Made by a program: the position numbers and the translations under genes
NCBI GenBank assembly: GCA_019322735.1
Contig: JAHWIG010000011.1
Coordinates: 1 to 17,936, forward strand
Reading direction: 5' to 3'
DNA length: 17,936 nt
Origin: Candidatus Woesearchaeota archaeon
GTDB lineage: Archaea; Nanobdellota; Nanobdellia; Woesearchaeales; BS150m-G63
The notes under the pieces: generated by a model
Told to the model about the DNA's origin: nothing
The model's input: the letters and a program-made list of their open reading frames with translations, nothing else
Databases searched by the model: none
Shown here: piece after piece, positions 13,172-17,936 of the stretch
Layout: each line of letters opens with the position of its first letter
How positions within the stretch are numbered: the stretch's first letter is position 1

Positions 13172-14464
13172 ATGATAAGTATAGGGGATACTTTACTCCA
13201 TTATAAAAGGCCAGAGATACAGAAAGAGATAGTTGCATGTTCAAAAGATAGAGAGATAGCTACAAGATTTAGGGAAGGGTTTGGAGAACGCCCAGATACA
13301 TTAACTTATCCTCAAGACATCCTAGAACTAACAAAAGCGGGTGCAACTTCCTTCCACATGTCAGAAGAACGCTGGTCAAATGTATCTAGGTTGAGCCCAA
13401 AACTAAAAAAGAAAGATCTTGATGATTTAAGGATTGGCTGGGATCTTATATTAGATATAGACTGCAAATTTCTCGAATATAGCAAGATAGCTGCAGATTT
13501 ATTGATAAAGGCATTGCAATACCAAGGCATTAATTCTGTTTCTTGTAAGTTCTCAGGGGGAACTGGATTTCACATATCAGTTCCATTTGAAGCATTTCCA
13601 GAAAAAGTGCACCAAAAAGAAACAAAAGATCTTTTTCCAGAAGGTACAAGAAGGATTGCAGTATACCTCAAGGAAATGATAAAAACATCATTATCTAAAG
13701 AAATACTAAAAGTAAACGATATAGACACAATAATAAAAAAAACAGGCAAGAAATTTAAAGACCTTGTAAAGGATAATCAATTTGACCCCTTTACAGTTCT
13801 AGATATTGATACCATCTTAATCTCCAGCAGACACCTCATAAGGATGCCATACTGTTTTAATGAAAAGACTGGGCTGATAAGCATTCCAGTAGACCCAAAA
13901 AAGGTTCTTGATTTTAATCTTGATGATGCAAAATCAAAAAATGTGGTTGTATCAAAATTTAAATTTCTTGATGCATCAAATGCAAAATCCAATGAGGCAA
14001 AAAAACTGATTGTGCAGGCATTTGATTTTGAGATAAAAAAAGAAGAACCGGCAAAAGGAGAAAGAAAATTTGAAGAAATAACAACAAAAGTTCCTGAGGA
14101 ATTCTTTCCACCTTGTATAAAAAAAGGATTGGAAGGTCTAGAAGATGGGAGAAAGAGATTTGTATTTATAATGGTAAATTTTCTGAGGTGTGTTGGTTGG
14201 CATTATGAAGATATAGAAACATTGCTTAAAGAATGGAACAAAAAAAATAGAGAAGAATTAAGGGAAATTTACATTGTGTCTCAAATAAGATACCATAAAA
14301 GCCAAAAAAAACGTATACCACCACCAAACTGCGGAAATGATCAATACTATAAATCAATAGGCATTTATACGCTAGAATGTAATAGAATGAAAAATCCAGT
14401 CAGCTATACGTTAAGGAAACTTGCATACTTAAACAAAAGAAAACCAAGAAAAAAGAAACAATAA
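13172..14464 (+). CDS. Single-chain DNA primase: PriS catalytic core fused to PriL Fe-S domain
   Basis: This archaeal-eukaryotic-type primase makes RNA primers for replication. Residues 1-~260 are the PriS core: LDID (94-97) gives the two metal-binding aspartates D95 and D97, SGGTGFH (128-134) binds nucleotide, and RHLIRMPY...KTGL (220-234) is the third conserved block with a likely acidic residue just before it. Residues ~305-410 match the C-terminal Fe-S domain of PriL, with four cysteines C315 (FFPPC), C340, C387 (PPPNC) and C403 (LEC) in suitable spacing for a 4Fe-4S cluster. The N-terminal PriL domain is missing, so this is a one-subunit enzyme as known from Nanoarchaeum equitans. PriS alone is about 330-350 residues, against 430 here. 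No separate priL lies in the window. Confidence 0.88.
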   Translation: MISIGDTLLHYKRPEIQKEIVACSKDREIATRFREGFGERPDTLTYPQDILELTKAGATSFHMSEERWSNVSRLSPKLKKKDLDDLRIGWDLILDIDCKFLEYSKIAADLLIKALQYQGINSVSCKFSGGTGFHISVPFEAFPEKVHQKETKDLFPEGTRRIAVYLKEMIKTSLSKEILKVNDIDTIIKKTGKKFKDLVKDNQFDPFTVLDIDTILISSRHLIRMPYCFNEKTGLISIPVDPKKVLDFNLDDAKSKNVVVSKFKFLDASNAKSNEAKKLIVQAFDFEIKKEEPAKGERKFEEITTKVPEEFFPPCIKKGLEGLEDGRKRFVFIMVNFLRCVGWHYEDIETLLKEWNKKNREELREIYIVSQIRYHKSQKKRIPPPNCGNDQYYKSIGIYTLECNRMKNPVSYTLRKLAYLNKRKPRKKKQ

Positions 14465-14465
14465 A

Positions 14466-14475
14466 TTTATTATAC
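14466..14475 (+). promoter_or_regulatory. TATA box of the topoisomerase gene
   Basis: TTTATTATAC begins just after the primase stop and is centred 27 bases before the ATG at 14498, so the gene can be transcribed alone as a leaderless mRNA as well as by read-through. Confidence 0.5.
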
Positions 14476-14497
14476 TTGTTCTTTTTCCAAAACTAAA

Positions 14498-16672
14498 ATG
14501 TCAGAATTAATCATCTGCGAAAAACCAAGTGCAGCATTAAAAATTGCAGAGGCATTAGCAGATAAAACTCCAAAAAAAGAGACTTACAAAAAAAAGGTTC
14601 CTTTCTACAGACTAACCCATAATAAAAAAGAAATAATAGTTGCTCCAGCCGTAGGACATTTATATTCTGTTGATGAAAAAGAAAAGAAAGGGTGGGTATA
14701 TCCTGTATTTGAGATGCATTGGATAGAATCTTCTAAACTAAATAAGGCCCAAAGTTATTCTAGAGATTATTTACTTAATATTAAAAAACTAGCAAAAGAA
14801 GCTGATGAGATTACAGTAGCATGTGATTATGATATTGAAGGAGAAGTTATTGGATTAAATATAGTAAGATTTGCAACTAAAAGAAAAGATGCAAACCGAA
14901 TGAAATTCTCGACATTAACAAAACCAGACCTTGTCAGAGCATATGAACATAAATCATCACATTTAGATTGGGGGCAAGCAAATGCTGGAGAAACACGACA
15001 TTTCTTAGATTGGATGTATGGTATAAATTTAAGCAGAGCACTAACTGCATCAATAAAAGCAACTGGTGCATTTAAATTATTAAGTATAGGTAGAGTCCAA
15101 GGACCTGCATTAAAGATGATAGTAGAAAAAGAAAAAGAGATTCTTGCTTTCAAATCAAAACCTTTTTGGCAGATAGAATTAAAGGGCAATGTGAAAGATG
15201 GAGAATTGGATGCATGGCATATTGAAGATAAATTTTGGGAAAAAGAAAAAGCCGATAATATTATTAAAAAAACAAAAGGAAAAAGTACATCAATAAATGA
15301 TGTAAAAAAGAAAAGTTCAAATCAATCCCCCCCAACACCTTTTGATTTAACAACACTCCAAATAGAAGCTCATAGATGCTTAAGATTATCACCTAAAAGA
15401 ACACTTAGTCTAGCACAAGAACTATACACCTCAAGTTTCATCTCATATCCACGAACTTCTTCTCAAAAACTACCAAAAGAAATAGGATACAAAGAAATTA
15501 TAGCAGACTTATCCAAACAAAAAACTTATTCCTTATTATGTAATAAATTACTAGAAAAAAAATTAACACCAAATGAAGGTAAAAAAACAGATCCTGCACA
15601 CCCATCCATATACCCTACAGGAATTATACCAAAAGAAATAGATTCTGATGTAAAAAAATTATATGATTTAATAGTAAAAAGATTCCTTGCAACATTTGCT
15701 CAAATAGCAAAAAGGGAATCAACAACAGCAAAAATAGAATGTAATGGTGAGATATTTGTAGCAAAAGGGACAATAACCACTGACCCAGGCTGGCATGAAT
15801 TCTACCAACCATATGTTAAACAAAATGAAATACAATTGCCTTCAATCAAACAAGGAGAAACTGTTAATGTAAAAAAAATAGAACTACATGCAAAAGAAAC
15901 CCAACCACCAAAAAGGTACACACCTGCCTCAATCATTAAAGAATTAGAAAAAAGAAATCTTGGAACTAAATCTACTAGGGCAGACATCTTGGATAAATTA
16001 TTCCAAAGAAATTACATAGATGGAAAATCAATTGAAACTACTTCATTAGGTATGGCGATGATAGATACTTTAGAAAAATATTCTCCAAAGATAATTGATG
16101 ACGATTTAACCGCCTATTTTGAAGTTGAAATGGACAATATTCGTCACAAAAAAAAGAATAAAGATATGGTTATAGAGGAGGCAAAAAAAGTCCTAACAAA
16201 AATACTAAATCAATTCAAAAAGAAAGAAAAAGATATTGGCAAGGGATTAATCAAAGCTACAAGAGAAATGCAAACTAAAGAAAACATGATAGGGGATTGT
16301 ATGAATTGTAAGAAAGAAAAACTCATGATAAGACGGGGAAAATTTGGAAAATTTATTGCTTGTGATGGGTATCCTGATTGTAAAACAACTTTCGCTTTAC
16401 CATCAAATGCGTTAATCAAAACTTCAAAAACTATTTGTAAAGAATGTCAATATCCCTCTGTAATTGTTATAAAAAAAAGGAAAAGGCCTCAAGAACTATG
16501 CATAAATCCAGAATGTCCATCTAAAACAAATGGTGCTGAAGAAGAAAAAGAAGAAAAAGAAGAAAGAATCTGCCCAAAATGTAAAAGTAAACTAATTCTA
16601 AGAAAAAGTTTCTATGGTCAGTTCTATGGTTGCTCAACTTATCCAAAATGCCGCCATATAAGCAAAATATAA
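14498..16672 (+). CDS. topA: DNA topoisomerase IA with three C-terminal zinc ribbons
   Basis: It relaxes or decatenates DNA by nicking one strand. The 724-residue protein has a TOPRIM domain with E8 (ICEKPSAA) and DYDIEGE (110-116), and the catalytic tyrosine Y317 in FISYPRTSS (314-322). RYTPASIIKELEKRNLGTKSTRADI (473-497) is the conserved block of domain I/III. Three four-cysteine zinc ribbons follow: C601/C604/C622/C628, C647/C650/C668/C673 and C692/C695/C712/C718, the last two separated by a run of lysine and glutamate. There is no reverse-gyrase helicase domain, so nothing here indicates a hyperthermophile. It lies 33 bases after the primase, a functional pairing in replication. Confidence 0.95.
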   Translation: MSELIICEKPSAALKIAEALADKTPKKETYKKKVPFYRLTHNKKEIIVAPAVGHLYSVDEKEKKGWVYPVFEMHWIESSKLNKAQSYSRDYLLNIKKLAKEADEITVACDYDIEGEVIGLNIVRFATKRKDANRMKFSTLTKPDLVRAYEHKSSHLDWGQANAGETRHFLDWMYGINLSRALTASIKATGAFKLLSIGRVQGPALKMIVEKEKEILAFKSKPFWQIELKGNVKDGELDAWHIEDKFWEKEKADNIIKKTKGKSTSINDVKKKSSNQSPPTPFDLTTLQIEAHRCLRLSPKRTLSLAQELYTSSFISYPRTSSQKLPKEIGYKEIIADLSKQKTYSLLCNKLLEKKLTPNEGKKTDPAHPSIYPTGIIPKEIDSDVKKLYDLIVKRFLATFAQIAKRESTTAKIECNGEIFVAKGTITTDPGWHEFYQPYVKQNEIQLPSIKQGETVNVKKIELHAKETQPPKRYTPASIIKELEKRNLGTKSTRADILDKLFQRNYIDGKSIETTSLGMAMIDTLEKYSPKIIDDDLTAYFEVEMDNIRHKKKNKDMVIEEAKKVLTKILNQFKKKEKDIGKGLIKATREMQTKENMIGDCMNCKKEKLMIRRGKFGKFIACDGYPDCKTTFALPSNALIKTSKTICKECQYPSVIVIKKRKRPQELCINPECPSKTNGAEEEKEEKEERICPKCKSKLILRKSFYGQFYGCSTYPKCRHISKI

Positions 16673-16709
16673 GAAAAAATAAACATTTTATTGATTATTT
16701 ACCGAAATC

Positions 16710-16718
16710 TTTTTAAAT
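16710..16718 (+). promoter_or_regulatory. Strong BRE/TATA promoter before the ribosomal protein operon
   Basis: ACCGAAATC followed by TTTTTAAAT is a good BRE plus TATA pair. Transcription would start near 16740, about 170 bases before the uL3 ATG, giving either a long structured leader or a small separate RNA ending at the hairpin at 16802-16822. Confidence 0.5.
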
Positions 16719-16801
16719 GGCTATTTTTTTCATTATCCAACGGGGTTTTACTCGTTAAATGATATTTAATAACGTTAAATATTTTATTGCATAACTAAGG
16801 C

Positions 16802-16822
16802 CTGAAAAAAAGCTTTTTTCAG
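16802..16822. repeat. Perfect 9-base-arm hairpin upstream of rpl3
   Basis: CTGAAAAAA and TTTTTTCAG flank AGC. It could be a T-rich terminator or part of a leader that controls the ribosomal operon. Its 5' part recurs at 16837-16850. Confidence 0.5.
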
Positions 16823-16850
16823 TACACTCAACTTCTTGAAAAAAAGCTTT
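16803..16850 (+). repeat. 14-base direct repeat TGAAAAAAAGCTTT, two copies 34 bases apart
   Basis: Copies are at 16803-16816 and 16837-16850. The second runs into the proximal TATA-like stretch GCTTTAAAAAAA (16846-16857), whose spacing predicts transcription start near 16877. The repeat may be a binding site that controls that promoter. Confidence 0.5.
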
Positions 16851-16910
16851 AAAAAAAGGTCTTATTTTGTCCATGAGCAATTCCTACAATAGAGGGGAAA
16901 ATTTAGAAAA

Positions 16911-17879
16911 ATGCCTAGTACACATAAACCAAGAAGTGGAAGTCTGCAGTTTTGGCCTAGATCTAGGGCTAAATCAAGTAAACCTAGAGTGCGGTCTTGG
17001 GCAAAACAAAATGAATCAAAACCATTAGCATTTATTGGTTATAAGGCAGGAATGGCACATGTTATGATAAAGGACAACAAACCAACATCCCCAACAAAAG
17101 GGGAAACAATTTTTATGCCAGTGACAATCATTGAATGCCCTGCCATCAAAATCACTTCTTCTCGCTTCTACAAAAACACAAATTCTGGTCAAAAACTTGT
17201 TTCTGAAATTCTTTCTGAAAAACTTGATAAATATTTAAAGAGAAAAATAAATATTCCAAAAAAACAGAAAGCAACCATTCCTTCTCCAGAAGATTATGAT
17301 GAAGTAAGAATTCTAGTTAATACTCAACCAAATAAATTATCAACTGGCAAGAAAAAACCAGAATTAATGGAAATTTCACTTGGAGGAAAAAAAGAAGACC
17401 AACTCAAGTTCATAAAAGAACATGAAGGAAAAGACATAATCATTAATGATATTTTTGAAGAGAATGAATTAACAGATATTCATGCAGTAACTAAAGGAAA
17501 AGGGTTCCAAGGGCCAGTAAAGAGATTTGGAATCAGCTTAAGATCCCACAAATCAGAGAAAACTATAAGGGGTCCAGGTTCTCTTGGACCATGGAAAGGC
17601 CAAACACATATTATGTGGAAAGTTGCTCACGCAGGCCAAACAGGATATCACACAAGAACAGAGCACAATAAACAGATAATCAAGATATCAGATAATCCAG
17701 AAGAACTTAATCCAAAAGGAGGAATAAAACATTATGGTGTAATAAAAAATACTGCTATAATGATAAAGGGTTCAATACCTGGGGCAAAAAAAAGACTTAT
17801 TGTCATAACCAAACCAATAAGACCGAAGAAAACACCAGAAAAAGAAAAATCTATAATAGAGCATATAATCCTAAAATGA
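16911..17879 (+). CDS. rpl3: 50S ribosomal protein L3 (uL3), archaeal type
   Basis: uL3 binds 23S rRNA near the peptidyl-transferase centre and is needed early in 50S assembly. The 322-residue protein begins in the archaeal/eukaryotic way (MPSTHKPRSGSLQFWPRSRAK) and carries the conserved FIGYKAGMAH block (~42-51), TKGKGFQGPVKRFG (~194-207), RSHKSEKTIRGPGSLGPW and MWKVAHAGQTGYHTRTEHNK. Length fits archaeal L3 (about 330-350). The ATG at 16911 gives the canonical N-terminus; GAGGGG at 16892-16897 is a rather distant (13-base) ribosome site. It overlaps the next gene by ATGA, so translation of uL3 and uL4 is coupled. It opens the large ribosomal protein operon, which continues beyond the window. 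Confidence 0.97.
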   Translation: MPSTHKPRSGSLQFWPRSRAKSSKPRVRSWAKQNESKPLAFIGYKAGMAHVMIKDNKPTSPTKGETIFMPVTIIECPAIKITSSRFYKNTNSGQKLVSEILSEKLDKYLKRKINIPKKQKATIPSPEDYDEVRILVNTQPNKLSTGKKKPELMEISLGGKKEDQLKFIKEHEGKDIIINDIFEENELTDIHAVTKGKGFQGPVKRFGISLRSHKSEKTIRGPGSLGPWKGQTHIMWKVAHAGQTGYHTRTEHNKQIIKISDNPEELNPKGGIKHYGVIKNTAIMIKGSIPGAKKRLIVITKPIRPKKTPEKEKSIIEHIILK

Positions 17880-17936
17880 AATTAAAAATAAGAACTCAAA
17901 CTGGACAGAGCAAAAAGGAGCAAGAACTGCCTAAAC
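17876..17936 (+). CDS. rpl4: 50S ribosomal protein L4 (uL4), 5' end only
   Basis: Only 20 whole codons are inside the window (starting MKLKIRTQTGQ, ending KEQELPK). The ATGA overlap with uL3 and the position directly after it are the usual archaeal L3-L4 order, and a short strand followed by an ELP motif matches the start of uL4. The identification rests mainly on context. Confidence 0.75.
   Translation, partial: MKLKIRTQTGQSKKEQELPK

Noticed and set aside
16873..17022. Short open frame starting ATGAGC that overlaps the start of uL3
   Set aside because: It runs out of frame through the conserved uL3 N-terminus and has no recognisable product.

Overview
The window is archaeal and AT-rich. 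It carries archaeal-type replication and repair genes (a Hef helicase/nuclease, a eukaryotic-type primase, a topoisomerase IA), an Rqc2/NFACT protein, archaeal uL3 followed by uL4, a stand-alone 5S rRNA, and TATA boxes placed 25-27 bases before many start codons (leaderless mRNAs). A single-chain primase joining a PriS catalytic core to a PriL-type Fe-S domain, plus compact spacing, suggests a DPANN lineage (Nanoarchaeota/Woesearchaeota/Pacearchaeota-like). That placement is inference.

Layout. Bases 1-220 are anomalous: the first 107 bases exactly duplicate 778-884 (inside the Rqc2-like gene) and are joined to the first ~38 codons of a nucleotidyltransferase gene on the minus strand, so this end is either a real rearrangement or an assembly chimera. 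A 5S rRNA follows (329-441, +). From 5865 down to 495 on the minus strand lie an amino-sugar cluster and one more gene: a GlmU-N-like nucleotidyltransferase, glmS, a HAD phosphatase fused to a YvcK/GlmR-type CofD-fold protein, and a short Rqc2/NFACT protein without its NFACT-R domain.

From 6135 on the plus strand come a winged-helix regulator with an S-layer-type C-terminal domain and an EF-hand-like loop, tRNA-Gly(CCC), a PRC-barrel protein, a TraB-family protein, an M50 membrane protease with a small membrane partner, and Hef. Hef converges on minus-strand htpX, and upstream of htpX is a minus-strand cold-shock-domain protein with a tandem-repeat acidic tail. On the plus strand again are the fused primase, topoisomerase IA, and the start of a ribosomal protein operon (uL3, uL4 cut by the window end).

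How the genes fit together. GlmS and a nucleotidyltransferase act in UDP-GlcNAc synthesis. In Bacillus, YvcK/GlmR binds UDP-GlcNAc and stimulates GlmS, so an archaeal HAD-GlmR fusion beside glmS suggests the same regulatory link. Hef, primase and topoisomerase form a loose replication/repair group, mostly with separate promoters. htpX and the cold-shock gene share a 15-base promoter-like motif, suggesting joint stress control. No CRISPR array, transposase or integrase was found. No gene-free stretch exceeds 300 bases once the 5' nucleotidyltransferase fragment is counted.
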